The translations under genes were made by a program, and so were the position numbers. From positions 62,001-126,000 of the forward strand of contig JAMKCH010071941.1 in the NCBI GenBank assembly GCA_023653785.1: DNA of 64,000 nt, written 5' to 3'. Of the stretch, positions 33,950 through 46,479 are shown one piece after another. How positions within the stretch are numbered: the stretch's first letter is position 1; every line of letters begins with the position of its first letter. The notes beneath the pieces were generated by a model, which made no database searches, was not told where the DNA came from, and saw only the letters and a program-made list of their open reading frames with translations. This stretch comes from Ophioderma brevispina. Its lineage: Eukaryota > Echinodermata > Ophiuroidea > Amphilepidida > Ophiodermatidae.

Positions 33950-35486
33950 CTAGATATGTTGGTATATTCATTTCATATAATTTCTCTTTGATTTATGTAT
34001 TCATTTATTTATTTCGTTTTTTTATTTTAAATATCAGATGTGATGATTGTACAGTGGCGAAAGTGTGAATAGGTATTTAAGCCATATGAAACAATGAAAA
34101 CTACAGAATTGACCACCAACTCCACTCTACCAACTGATTCACGCCTAGCTAGAGGCATGTGGAGTATCATTGCCGATTTTTCCAGCATTATCATCCCTCA
34201 TTGCTGCCGCATCGGCTTGACATTCTCTATCGAATTAAACGAAAAATATGTCGCACCGGTATGAACGGACGGAGCGAGCACGTGGACAGGCTCAACTTGC
34301 CATGGGATATAACAGTTTGGGCGTTACGTATGATTCCAACCATTTTTGACACAGTAACCATCTTTATCTCATTTTGTCTAAATTACTTTATGATTTGACC
34401 CACAAACAAATTGCAGCAGAAAAACTTTTGATCAATATTCTGATGATTGTCCAAAAAATAAGTATAGTTACGGTTTACCAAAATCACTTGGTGTATACCA
34501 CGTAAAATAGGGGTGATTTTAAAAAAATTTATTCAAATTGATCGTGGTTATTCAGATTTCCTAAGGATCGCTTGCCTGATTATGATATAAGTTCATACAA
34601 TAGGCACATCTGAATACAGCTGAAGGTCATGGAAGGGGGAATTAACCGATGGTCCGGTTGTGTTTTTTTTTCATACTGGTCAATTGGTGCATTTGGTAAC
34701 CCTATGGAAGCAAATGGCATATATTTTTATTTGACAGTTAATATGAGACCTTTAACAGTGTTAGGACTAGTAATCGCCCATAGAACCCTATTACAGATTA
34801 GTAGACCCAGTCATAATTTGCATTCTAACTATTCAACAAAAAATCACAGAGGGTACAACCAGTATTTTTTATACAAGAGTCATTACCATTTTTTCGTCTT
34901 TTGCACAATTTTTGCCTGTGAATAATTTTTGAAAATAATTACTTACCCCTATCTATACCCGATAATAAAATTCAATTTTATCACAGCCTTATGGCCATCC
35001 ACATTGGGTACAATTTCATGAAAACTTCCGCAAAAGTTGGTTTTCCTTATAGGGTGTCCCAGTGACCCCCCCCCCCTTGGGCACCAACTAGAGGAAAAAC
35101 TCTTGATCATTTAAATGTTAATCCATTGCATGTGATGAACATGTTTGGTGTACATATAAACACGTTTTTCTACTTCCCATATATTTACCCCTGTTATAAA
35201 CCTTACTCCTCAAAACATTTTTCTGTCTTTGATTTTGATAAATAGTGATATAGGTTTTCCTCATTGCTGAAGGAATTTATCTGTTGCCATTAGTGTTTTG
35301 TTTAATGCAGTTTTTTTTTATATAAATTATGACTGGCCAAGTGTTTCAACCCAGAAAAGTGAATCTGAAGAATTAATCAGGAAACCAGCCACTCTACCAA
35401 CCCATTAAAGGTGCACGAGAAAGATTCATGATAACACTTTCCCTAAAAAATGCGAAAATTTTTAATTTTGCACTAATGTAATTCTA
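33950..35486. other. no recognised feature
   Basis: AT-rich sequence with short open frames on the plus strand (34159-34398 and 34629-34925) that show no known motif. A 10-base C run lies near 35068-35077. Confidence 0.4.
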
Positions 35487-36246
35487 CAACAGTCACACGG
35501 TCACATATGTGTGCCGCGGCTTTTATTATATTTTTTTATCCGCAGAAAATCACTTAAAAGACTTCGCAGAACAGGTAAATTGGCCATGAAATACAATAAT
35601 TGCTATGATTAAGTTTACGGCATAAATTGACATTTACTCCTAAAGTGAAAAACAATGGCGGCCGGTGACGTCTATTCTATTTACCGCTGCTGGCGGGATA
35701 GTTACGGATGACCTTTTCGTATGAACTTAGCGGAGACTTGCAGAGACTTACGGATAGATACGGAGACTTACGGAGAATACGGACTACGGAAAGATGTTGT
35801 TTATTTCGCGTCCGCATCTCCGATTTTCAGCAGCAGCGGACGCGACGCCATTTCAGTCGCATTTGATGCCAGAGGACACGTTCTGCTCTATTTTTCACAA
35901 ATATCTCTAGATCCGTAATTATACGTAACTCATCCGTAGGTGTCCGCATCTCTCCTCCAAAATTGATCCGTAGGTGTTGACTGAGGAAGAAATACGGATA
36001 GTTTACGGAGAGTTACGTATATTACGGATAATTACGGGTGCATTGCGGATTTTTTTACGGATTTTTTATCCGCGGGAAATTTAAAAAATATTTTGAGATT
36101 TTCAAAATATTTCTGCGGATCCTGGCGGATGCTGCGGATTCTGCGGATTAATTACGGATCCATTACGGATAGATACGGATTCTGCGGATTTTTTTACGGA
36201 CAAAAATCCGCAGCGTCCGCAAGATCCGTATATGATCGTGTGACTG
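35487..36246. mobile_element. TA-flanked MITE packed with TTACGGA / CTGCGGAT repeats
   Basis: The left end CAACAGTCACACGGTCA and the right end TGATCGTGTGACTG are inverted and flanked by TA on both sides (35485-35486 and 36247-36248), as in Tc1/mariner-type elements. The interior contains several dozen copies of TTACGGA, ATACGGA, CTGCGGAT and their complements TCCGTA and ATCCGC on both strands, mainly at 35700-36230. No transposase frame is present; the 65- and 75-codon frames here are repeat artefacts. Confidence 0.8.
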
Positions 36247-37144
36247 TAGCATAAAGCCTCTATTAAAAAATATCCCCATGTGAAATGATTAAGCTGAGAA
36301 TCATTTCTTTGGTACAAACATTGTGACATTTTACTATAGGAGCAAATACTAAATTAAGCCTATGTTATGTATTGAAATTCAGCAAATCAAAATCGCCCTT
36401 TGTTTTCTCTTTCAAAGCATTTCTGTAGCCAAATACCAGGTAAGAAATCTCTTGGGGGTCTATATGAAACTACTCATGACACAATATACAGAGTGGTCCA
36501 AAAAAAATTTACACTTTTTCTTGTGCAAATTTCTCAAAAGTGGGTAGACATATCAAAATGAAGGTATTTATTAACTACACTATCTTGTTGAAGCCTGGTG
36601 AAAACGGCGTTGAAAACAAAGCTGAAATGACAAAATGGCCGCAATTTAGAGAAAAAATGACAAAAAATCCCCTTTGCACACACGTAAGTCTATGGCACTC
36701 TGTTGGCGGTCACGAATTGAATCCAAGATTTACACACACATTGAACAATGCACCCCATCATGAGACTTGATATTTAATAATAACTACAAAGGAAAGAATT
36801 ACGGTATCTCAAATTATTTCAGGTTTCTCTTATAAATTTAAAAATAAAACCGCTGCAATATTTCTTCTTTATGATCTTGTCCCAAACCATGCAAACATTG
36901 AAAATGTACAAGCAGAGTCTTGATCAGTCTTGACAAGAAAAACATGCAAATGTCTTTCAATTTTTCAAATTTCCCCCAATTGAAATCAACTTAATTATTA
37001 TGCAAATGGACATTTCAAGTTCAGTTTCACGATTGAGATATTCTCATTAATTTTCAAACAGTAAACACTTCACACAAACTCAAAGGGTGGTCAGTAGTTT
37101 GTTACGTGAGTAGGCCTACTGTTCACGCAATGGTATTGATTACT

Positions 37145-40100
37145 GGGGCAATCTACACGGCAGCGCAGATCCAGATCGGATCCGTTTCCCCGAGATCCAG
37201 ATCACGGGAGACCGTTTATAGAACTCTACACGGCGCAGTGAGTGCGAAAGTACGGCGACCTTTCGAAGCGTAAAGTGTACATATACTACGCGTAACCTTG
37301 GTGATCGAGAAACACTTTACGCGTAACCTAAAGTTACGCGCTTGAAGTGCAGCGACACCAGTGGCCGGTAGTCCCCCGCGCGCGTGGAATGTTTGTTTGA
37401 AGCCAGTTGAAAAAACAAAATTGCTGACCGCGTGCGTATTTTCATGTCCATGCGCCCTAAAAAACGTACGGCGCTCCGCAAATTGTAATCGCTGCTCCTT
37501 GAGCAAGTACACACTTTTTTAAAGCATTTTTTTGTTTCTTCTTTATTTTTGTCTGTCGTGTTTATCAGTTTTTACAAAACAAACAAACAATTGAAGGGTC
37601 ATAGTGTGAAGTTAATTCTTTTTTCTCCCATTTTTTCGTTCCCCGTTTATTTTTGGTTCTTACTGCTTGAATATTTACAAACGCCTTTTACAACTGCCAT
37701 TTCAAAAATAGGCCGTATCAGACAAGAAATAACACTCAAACAAGAAATACAACTGAAATAAGAAAAAATTAGTCGTTTTTAAATCGAGTCGAAATTGAAA
37801 TTCAAACATGTGAAATAGTTTTACCTTGAATAAGGTCAGTAAAAATCAATAAACGTAAAACAAAAAGCAATAATACAAAATAATATGTTTGCTACAAATT
37901 ATCCCCCTTTCCTTTTCCGTTTTTTTTTCCCTACGGAACAGAAACTAACAGACTTAAAAAAATTTCTTTATTCTCTTTTTTACCGATTTTTTTGCCCACC
38001 TTATAATTATGTTAATAAAAAAACAAAAAGAGAGAGAGCGGAAGAGAGAAAGAAATTAAGAGGAAATGAAAAATCCGCAAATGAGTAAAAAGAAGCAAAG
38101 AAAGAGGAAGAATGGTAAATAAAATAATAAATTCAAAAAAAAGAAAGTTTGAAGCTGAAAACAATCCCAGTCATATCATATATATCGGACTCCACGCTCA
38201 TGTGAGTTTTTCTATGTTATTCAAATTTCTCGTGAATGTCCTATTACAAAACGTTTGGTTTGATCTTATTAAATTTTTTAATTTTTTTTCCTAAATGATT
38301 TATGCAGATGTAAATTTCCAGGAACCAAACTTCTCAAAGTTATAATACAACTATGCGGAGCATGATAGAATATCCTCAGGGTTTTATTTATTTATTTTAG
38401 GGGCTTGATCGTTTTCTTGTTATTTGTCTGCTTGGACTACTCAGCGTATCTGCAAGTTTTCCGTGTTTGTAAATTTGATAGTTTGATTTTTAATAAAATC
38501 AATAAACTACACTGTAAAAGAAGAAAACAAGAAAATGAAAGAACCAAAGAAATAAAGAAAGAAGGGAAGAAGAAAAAAGAAAACTAGAAATGAAAAGTAA
38601 AAAAAAAAAAAAGAAAACGAAAACAAGTAAAAAGAAAAAACTAAAAAGAAAAGTTAAAAAAAGAAAAAACTAAAAGAAAAGTAAAACAAACAAACCCTAA
38701 GAAAAGTAAAAAATAAAAAAATAAAAGAAACTGAAAAAGAAGAACTAAAAGAACTGAAAAAGAACAGAAAACTAAAAGAAGGAAAAACAAAGAAAGAATT
38801 AAGAAAGAATCAAAGAAGAAACAAATAAACTAAATAAAAAAGAAAAAATAAAATGAATGAAAGTAAATTTTAAAAAACTAAGAAGAAAAAAGAAATAAAA
38901 CTAAAGAGAAAGAAAGAAACAAAAAGAAGGAAAGAAACAAAAAAGAAAGAAAAAAAAAATAAAACTGAAGGAAAAGAAAACTAAAAAGAACAAACGAGTC
39001 CTTAACAAAATGACAATCTTCTGCGTTAGTGCACATTTGGTGAAATGAACACAAATTGATTTTTGTAACACTATTTTTAATAAATACATGCAAGCATCCA
39101 ATCATAATATCAACCTTTATTGTGAAACAAAAGACAATCATTTCCATGTTACTTTTTTCTGATACATCTTGGTATTTTTTTAAGTAGAAATCACATTGAA
39201 TGGACCCCAACGCGTTCATTTTTTTTACCATACTTCCTTTTAAAAAGGGTACTCGTTATCTATTCAAAGGCCAAATGCCTATTGTGTAGTAATACCTTCT
39301 ACAATTGCTGTACAAAGTTTTGCTTTGTTTACCACTCATGATATTAGTCTGCTATTAAATAGTTTCCTGCTATCAGTGTTAAAATCTACATACAAACAAT
39401 GTAATTTCGTACCACATTGTAATTATAACATTGGAAATTATTATTTTGGATTATAATTGGCTATAGAAGTCAGTCTACAGTTTAATTGTCCAAGCACAAT
39501 TTTGCAATCTGACCCAACAATCAGAAAAACCTGTTACATAGCTACCTTTAGGTAGGACTAGTCTCATATAAGTGCAAGCAGGGAATGTCACTATCACAGG
39601 TGGTGCAAGTAGGGTATGTATATCACTGACCATTGCCATGTATGGAAATATGCGACTCTTGAAACTCAACAGGCAGTATCAGTAACCGCTGAGAAGGGTA
39701 AACAATATATGGGCTGTGTACACACATTTAAGAACTGAGTACACGCATGAGGGTTTGGTCAATTCAAGATTAATCTCTGCTGCAGAGAAAAAAAAAGAAA
39801 AAACGAAAGGAAGAAAAACTAAAAGAAAAAACAACACCAAACAAATAAACGAATGCATGAGAGTAAACCTGAAAGAAAGGAAAGAACAAAGAAATTGAAA
39901 TGCCCAATTTCTTGTTTACTTTTTATTTATTATGTCGATGTTCGAGTTCAAGCGAAATATATGAAGCAAAACGTGGCAATGAAAATCATAACACAGTGCG
40001 AGAACATCAAAATCCACGCAGCATAACTGTAACTGTCCTCGTACTATTTACGCTGCCGATTTGGTCGCCGAAATCGCCCCGCTGTCACGTATACCCCAAA

Positions 40101-40365
40101 TTTACCCAATCGCTCGAGGATCGAAATAATCCGGCTCCTGCGCAGGTGCGGTACACAACTAACCACGGCTCATTTCGAAACAGGGCTAGTCGCCACTCAT
40201 TTAGTAATATAGCTCGGTGAGCGACACTAACCAAGCGTATACACACCATGTACGCATTGCAGATCTAGATCAAGTTTGATCGTTGCCCGTGTAGACGAAA
40301 CTGGATACGAGATCTTGATCCGATCTGGATCCGATCTGGATCTGCGGTGCCGTGTAGATTGCCCC
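37145..40365. mobile_element. 3.2-kb TIR element nested in the 36489-40604 element
   Basis: GGGGCAATCTACACGGCA at the left is matched by TGCCGTGTAGATTGCCCC at the right. Just inside, AGATCCAGATCGGATC is matched by GATCCGATCTGGATCT. The flanks ACT and ACA suggest a 3-base target duplication with one mismatch, which would fit Harbinger-type elements, but this is weak. No transposase is visible. The middle is AT-rich with long purine-rich low-complexity tracts. A 346-base internally deleted relative lies at 44446-44791. Confidence 0.78.
38510..39000 (+). repeat. A/G-rich low-complexity tract
   Basis: About 490 bases made almost only of A and G with AAAGAAAACTAAAAAG-like units and occasional CT. 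Similar tracts lie near 38030-38140 and 39785-39900. Open frames here (Lys/Glu-rich on plus, Phe/Leu/Ser-rich on minus) are composition artefacts. Confidence 0.9.
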
Positions 40366-40605
40366 ACATAACCATCATATTGCCCCACAGTACTTACGTG
40401 TGTGCAAAATGGTTTTTGACCAGTTTTCCTCTCTACATGCCCGCCATTTTGTTATTTGAGCTTTGTGTTTCACGGCCGGGGGGGGGTTTTCAAGGTTCTA
40501 ACAAGATATTGTAAGTTTAATAAATATCTGTTATAAAATGTCCACGCACGTTTTGAGAAATTTGTCAAGATATAAAAGTGTAAACCTTTTTTTGGACCAC
40601 TCTGT

Positions 40606-41760
40606 ATGGATGCCAAAAATCTTTCCGTTGCACCTTATCTCTGGAATCTGTATTGGCCAGAGATTGCCTTGGTATGTATCTATCGAAAGAAGCGTATCAA
40701 GGTGGCACCTGGTCATGGGAGAAATGAACAATTTGGGGGGGGTCTTTCGATGATCCCAAACATTTTTGAAAGTGTACCTACATGTACTTAAAAAATCCTT
40801 TTTATTTGTTTATCAGAATGTACTGCAATCTCGTAGAGATCCTATCGATTTACAACGTCCGTTTTTATGATATCGAAGGGCTTGAAGTTGATCCCACGAT
40901 AAATCGGCCAAGCTAGACAAAAGTTTTCCTGGTGAGGTCGATATTTTTAAGTATAAACCAAAAACAATCCATTGCTATTGGAGCGGAGACTATTTACCAC
41001 TGTATTTTTATTAACGTTTCCATTCAATTTTTTGTGGGAGTTATGAAGGGTATCTACACTCAGAGGCATTTCGCGATTACTTGAGATTTCCTGTACTCTA
41101 AAGAAGTCTTAATTTGCATTTCTGTACGTGACGGACAGAACTTAAAAACACAGTAACCTTAATGGGCACCATGTGGAATCATTTGTCTCACAAAATCAAA
41201 ACTCACCATGGAATCAATTGAAATTGTGTAAAACAAAAGTTTCTCGAGGATATCTATTATCCCGAATGATAACTTTCTTATAGATAATTGTTTAAAAGTC
41301 TGAATTTTGCCCAATGTCACCTCAAAGTAAGCACTTGGCGTCTTGACATGTGAGGGTATCACAGCAAGATGTGATGGCGGACACATTTTCAACGCGGAGC
41401 CAAATTCCTTCGGTGCCCACTGGTCTGGGATCATTTCCAAAATTGGGCCAAAATTTACATAGATTTTGTTCAAAAAAGTGGAGGGGCCAAGTCTTTCCCC
41501 ACCAATTTCTAAAGGTGGAGAGGCATTGAATGGCTTACTTGGAGGCAATCGCCATTGTTCCTCGGACCAGTGACGTTAAGGCCGGGCGGATGAGAATTGC
41601 CCGGGATATTCAAGGAGAAGGGCTTATTGCGCCAAAAAAATCACTTTTGACCTCGTGGAAACCCAATTAGGACTTCAAGGGCACAAACGGCCCAAAATCG
41701 ACGGCCCACCGGGATTCTCGCGCAACCATAATGATCAGTCCGCCTGTGGATAGTGGTGCC
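40606..41760. other. no recognised feature
   Basis: It contains the longest motif-free frame of this part (minus strand 41548-41159, 129 codons), which lacks recognisable domains. A 9-base G run lies near 40734-40742. No gene call is justified. Confidence 0.4.
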
Positions 41761-41765
41761 ATTGC

Positions 41766-42190
41766 CTATACATTATTTTTTTAAATAAGTTACCATTATA
41801 TTGTAAGCATATATATTTGCATTGGTATGATAATATTAGTAGCATATTAAAAAGATTGGACTTTGGAAAATTTTTTAATAAACTGTGGGGAATGAAATTA
41901 AAAATCACTCTTAACATTTAATTTTTAAAATAAGATTATTTAGTTTTTTTGTTTTTTGAATTTTGGTTTTCTTTTTCGGTTTTTTTGTTTTTTGAATTTT
42001 GGAAAATTTAATTAAAACTGTGTGAATGACATAAAAAATTCAATCGTATAAATTTTTTTTTAAAATAAGATATATTTTAAGCATTATATAACTTATAGCA
42101 TTGTGTATGATAATTTAGTAGCATAAAGAGAGGGATATTTGGAAAAATTAATAAATGGTGATGCCATAAAATTCATCTATTTTTGGCATT
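41766..42190 (+). repeat. diverged tandem repeat, units of roughly 200 bases
   Basis: Blocks such as GGAAAATTTTTTAATAAACTG / GGAAAATTTAATTAAAACTG, TTTTTAAAATAAGATT / TTTTTAAAATAAGATA and GGTATGATAATATTAGTAGC / TGTATGATAATTTAGTAGC recur in the same order. A T-rich GTTTTTTGAATTTTGG doublet lies in between. Confidence 0.7.
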
Positions 42191-44247
42191 GTGAAGCATG
42201 AAAAAAATTGTTTTTTTAAACCCTTAAGAGAATACAACATTTAAGTCTCTCTCTCTCTCATTCTCTCAGTTACAAAATAGTAAAGGGGTAATTTTGGAGG
42301 AAAAAAAAATCAATATTGAAAAGTCTGAGTATGGTAACCATCGGGGTACAATGATTACGCAATCTCTTGAGGGATTGTCAAAGGGAAATGCCGAACCCTC
42401 TGTCTGTTTCGGTCATTTCAAATTTAACAAAGCGGTCACATGTCATTCCACTTGTCGTTACTGTAGATAAATATGGGACACTCATCACGGTAAGGATGGT
42501 AGAAATCGCAAAACGAGAATGGGTAGAGTCTGTGGGGTAAAGGCTCGGGTCCTACTGTATGTTCAATTAATTAGAGGTCCGGTTTTAATTATTTCCAAAA
42601 CACTACGTTTTCGAAATAAATCACGAAAAGAAAGTTGTGGGGTTATCTTTGGACCTAAGATATTTTTAAATGAGAAAAAGGAATGAGGCTTTTAAACCTT
42701 CAAATCTATTAAAATGGTGGGAGTTCACACCTAGTTGAAAAATGAGCTAATACAGGTTGGTACCATTAGTAATTGTTTTGTGGAAGGTTCCAGTGACCTG
42801 CCCCCTCATCTAGTAGGTAGTAAAAGTTGTCGCGGAGGAGCGGATCAAGATCATAGGCCTATTGTCCTTTGGACTGGTATGAAGTGAATAAAACCAACGT
42901 TGTTCAACAGATAAATCTGAACCCTTGTTATTTGCAGCGATTGTTGCAATACAAACGAGATATCAAAGGTTCCACACGGGATTAATTTGAATGGGCGGCA
43001 TTACAGTGAGAGCTATGTGATTTCTTTATTCGTAACAATTGATTACAAATGCAGGACCTCTATTAAAATATAAGTATTCAAAACGATTCATTTAAATGCC
43101 TAAGCATTAATGCACGCGCAAACACCGAATCAAAGCAAGGTCTACGAATCAATAATTGTCCGTAACATGCTTTGAAGCGCCCCTAGTTAGTAAATGGGTC
43201 GGCCATAAAAAGTTTCGGGTCAAAATTCAATATTCATTGGCGGAACCCAGGTGGCTGTCGTTGTCAATAAACATCAGTTAAATTGAATACCCCATTACAA
43301 ATCCAAGAAGACAATATTTTTCAAGTTGGAACCCCATGATCTTGTTGGGTCCAATGATGTCTAACAACTTTTCTTCGTGATTTTTTTCCAAACCGTTATT
43401 TTTGGAAATAATTAAAAAAACGGGACATCTAAAGTTAATGAACAGAAAGAGGCGATATTATTATAGGCCACAGGTGAAAAAAAACCACCTTACATATGAT
43501 ACTTAGCGGCTCGGTTCAAGTCCTAGCTAGAATGTTACATAATCATTGCACCTCAAAGCACAAAAAAACCACTATACTCAATAAGCCTACAACAAAAACA
43601 CACCCACAAGTTACACACACAATGCACAATTTGTAATGGTAAAATGCGCACAAAAAGCAACATGTCAGCGCTCTACATGGTACACTGCACGTGAAAGGTC
43701 TGCTTATCCAGTTTATATAACTTTCTTTGAAGGTAAACAAATTTGGTGAAAATAGGTATGGTCTCAGAGCCATAATTGTGGGATTAATTCAAGGCTTTTG
43801 GCCGACAGTAGAGAGAGCTCGGGAGTTATCAAACCATCTTTTCTTCCAGTGCTACATTCCAGGATGCTGAAGTCAAACGTTCAGTGATCCAAATGATCCA
43901 CAGCCTTCTTCGCTTTGAGAATCCCCGTTGGTACACGTCGACACACCACTGGCGTGGAACGCAGCGGTTTGCCCCGAACTGTCTCATTCTCTCATGGGCA
44001 TCAAGTCCGCCTTGGAGAGGATCGCCGAATCAAAATGTCTTTTGTGTTTAAAATGCCCAGTAATGCGATATCTATCTATCTAGCGAGCTATACAGACATT
44101 TATCAGCGCTCTACAAAGAACACCGCGCCTTACATAGAACATATATAAATAAAGGCATCAAGCATCAAAACAACAAACTCACATGGGGATACAATGTTTT
44201 CAAAATGCGCTTGACACAGACTCGGCTTCATGAATCCCTTACATTAG
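42191..44247. other. no recognised feature
   Basis: AT-rich sequence with a short (TC)n stretch near 42247. Minor tRNA-B-box-like text (GGTTCAAGTCCTAGC) occurs near 43513 without a matching tRNA fold. Short frames at 43543-44148 carry no motif. Confidence 0.4.
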
Positions 44248-45523
44248 CCCTGAGCTAGCAACACTTTGTACCATCTCAAAGTAGCAAAAGCTTGAGGGTT
44301 AATATGTATACAGCCTGACCGACCCCTGAAACGCGTTTCTTAAGTGCCGCAGGTGGTGCCTTAAGGAGAGGCGGGGCCAAAACAAAGTTTGTACAGGGGT
44401 CAAATTTTTAAATTGAATCAATCATGTTGAAAAGTATACCATCTTGGGGCCATGCTACCCGGCAGAGCAGATCCAGATCGGATCAGTTTCTCCGAGATCC
44501 AGATCACGGGATACCGTTATAGAACTCTACACGTCGCAGTGAGTGCGAAAGTACGGCGACCTTTCGAAAAGCGTAAAAGTTGACTTTACGCGTAACCTTG
44601 GTGATGGAGGAAGGAATACTTTAAGCGTAACCTAAAAGTACGGCTTAAAAGTGCAGCGACAATAACCAAGCGGTACACACCGTGTACGCGTTGCAGATCT
44701 GGATCAAGTTGGGCCGTTGCCCGTGTAGACGGCCAAAAAAACGCTGATACGAATCTGGATCCGATTGGATCTGCGCGCCGTGAGATGCCCCATTATGTGT
44801 CAAACCATAAAAAAAAGGATTCAGAAAAGGTATAGTTTTTGTAATATGTACAGGCTAAAGTTTAGAGTTAGAGGCTAAAAACAGCAAAAATCAATAAAAA
44901 GGGTCAACTTTAATTGTACAGGGTAAATTTTAAAATTGCTCCGATTGATAAAAATGGTGCAAATATTGTGGAGCTCATAGGATTAAAATAAGGAATAGTT
45001 TGCGTGTCTCAATGCTTGCTTAAGAAAGTAGGGGGGTAACAAGATAAAGCCCCCCATTGGAAATGCAATGGACGTTGACCTCTGTGCCCCCTAATCGGAA
45101 AAACTAAGCATTTAAGACAGTTTAAAACGATTGTTATTTAACCCTATACTTCCACAAATAATTTGCACCATTTTTTACCAAATCGGCGCCACTTTACAAT
45201 TTGACCATGTCTGTAAACTGAAATTGACCCTTATTATTGATTTTGCTGTTTTAGCTATAAACTCTGAACATTTAGGCTGTACATATTACAAACTATACCT
45301 TTTCTGAATCCTTATGGTTAAGACACATAACATGGTGTGCTTCTTTCAAATGTGGGATCAATTACAAAAATTTGACCCTTGTACAAACTTGGTTTTGGCC
45401 CCCTCTCTTAAGCACCACTTGCGGCACTTAAGAATCACTTTCGGGGGTCCTGTCAGTCTGTCAAAAAAATTGAATCACTCCCACTTTTGTATGAGTGTGT
45501 TACAAATGTGTGCTAGCTCCGGG
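44248..45523. mobile_element. giant fold-back element, copy 1, with insertion
   Basis: The left end CCCTGAGCTAGCAACACTTTG and the right end ACAAATGTGTGCTAGCTCCGGG are inverted, and almost the whole element is self-complementary. AAAACAAAGTTTGTACAGGG on the left is matched by CCCTTGTACAAACTTGGTTTT on the right, and TTCAGAAAAGGTATAGTTTG by CAAACTATACCTTTTCTGAA. Direct TTACAT lies near both ends (44239-44244 and 45524-45529). It is split by a 346-base element at 44446-44791. The second copy is at 51716-52670. Confidence 0.85.
44446..44791. mobile_element. short relative of the 37145-40365 TIR element, nested
   Basis: GGGGCCATGCTACCC and GCAGATCCAGATCGGATC at the left and GGATCTGCGCGCCGTGAGATGCCCC at the right are the diverged ends of the 3.2-kb element. 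It shares GTGAGTGCGAAAGTACGGCG with it. The empty site can be read from the sister copy (ACCATATTATGTGTC near 51911), and comparison suggests a 3-base target duplication ATT (left copy mutated to CTT). Confidence 0.82.
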
Positions 45524-46270
45524 TTACATGTTATTCCATATGCGAGGAGCAGCGACCGCAAAGGAGGGGAATCACCCGCCTTTTTATAAGTCTCAGCATG
45601 GAAAGGAGGAGTAGAATCGGGTGAGTCTGCATCCCGGTCAAGAGGATCATTTCTCTGTAACAGACAAATAAGAACCACCCAAGTATGAGGAGCTGTGGTC
45701 ATTGAGACATTTAGTAAACAAATAACATAATCTTATACTGAATGCGTTCTTTAACCATGGCTGGTCTGTCTACAACTAAAAATTCGGCGCGCAGCTTTGT
45801 TTTCGAGGCGCTTTGTTTTGGATATCATTTGGAGGCGCTTTGTTTTTGTTTATCACTATAGACCTGTAACCTAGAAGTACAAAGTAATCAATAAACTCCC
45901 ACACCAGCCTCACAAGGAATTCCTTGTATTTGTCGACTTATATGACCAGTATTTTGTGGTATCCTTTTAAGAGATTTGTTTTGTTCTACACCACGCGCTG
46001 CTTCACGGCGCGATTTAGACTGCGTCTTAGCGTGTATAAGCCGTTTTGTAGTAAAGGCGCGATAATCGCTTTGCATGCATCGATTAATTTACTCTTGTAC
46101 TTTGAAGTTATTAAGTATAGTTCGGCTGAGACTCATGTGGTTCCGTTCGCGAAGCATCGTACCCGACTGACGTATCCCTACTTGTCGACTTAAGTTATAC
46201 GCTAGATTTTTATTTTCGATTTCGTGAAACTACTTCGACTAAGGCTGCGTGTGCCCTAGAGTAAGCCAGA
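45524..46270. other. no recognised feature
   Basis: Mixed-composition sequence without repeats I could identify. The frames at 45888-46193 on both strands have no known motif. Confidence 0.4.
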
Positions 46271-46274
46271 TTTA

Positions 46275-46470
46275 ATTTACGATTAAAACTACGTGTGGTC
46301 ATATACACGTAGCACACTGGTACTACCATGTTGCACTTCCCACACGTAACCATTGTGCTACTTGTGGTCATGAGCACACGCGCACACTGGCTACCCATGC
46401 ATCCTTCCCACACATACCAGTGTGCTAACGTGGTGTCATGAGTACACGTAGCACCCTCGTAGAGTGTGGG
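46275..46470 (+). repeat. tandem array with CACACGTAG-type units
   Basis: About two and a half imperfect units of roughly 75 bases carry ACGTGTGGTCATATACACGTAG / ACTTGTGGTCATGAGCACACG / ACGTGGTGTCATGAGTACACG and TTCCCACACGTAACC / TTCCCACACATACC. Each unit contains a self-complementary ACGTGT...ACACGT core. Confidence 0.75.
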
Positions 46471-46479
46471 AAGTGGACG

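Larger units (their letters stand above)
36489..40604. mobile_element. 4.1-kb TIR element, TA-flanked, Tc1-like ends
   Basis: The left end CAGAGTGGTCCAAAAAAAA and the right end TTTTTTTGGACCACTCTG are inverted, with TA at 36487-36488 and 40605-40606. The TIR region extends inward, with TTTACAC and TTTCTCAAAA matching GTGTAAA and TTTTGAGAAA. TA plus a CAG start fits the Tc1/mariner group. No transposase was recognised. The element contains a second TIR element (37145-40365), so most of its length is an insertion. Confidence 0.75.

Noticed and set aside
37216..37512. 98-codon minus frame
   Set aside because: It lies in the terminal region of the 3.2-kb TIR element and has no transposase motif.
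38878..39231. 117-codon Phe/Ser/Leu-rich minus frame resembling membrane segments
   Set aside because: It is the complement of an A/G-rich low-complexity tract, so hydrophobicity is a composition effect.
41159..41548. 129-codon minus-strand open frame
   Set aside because: No recognisable motif or neighbouring exon; a chance frame cannot be excluded.
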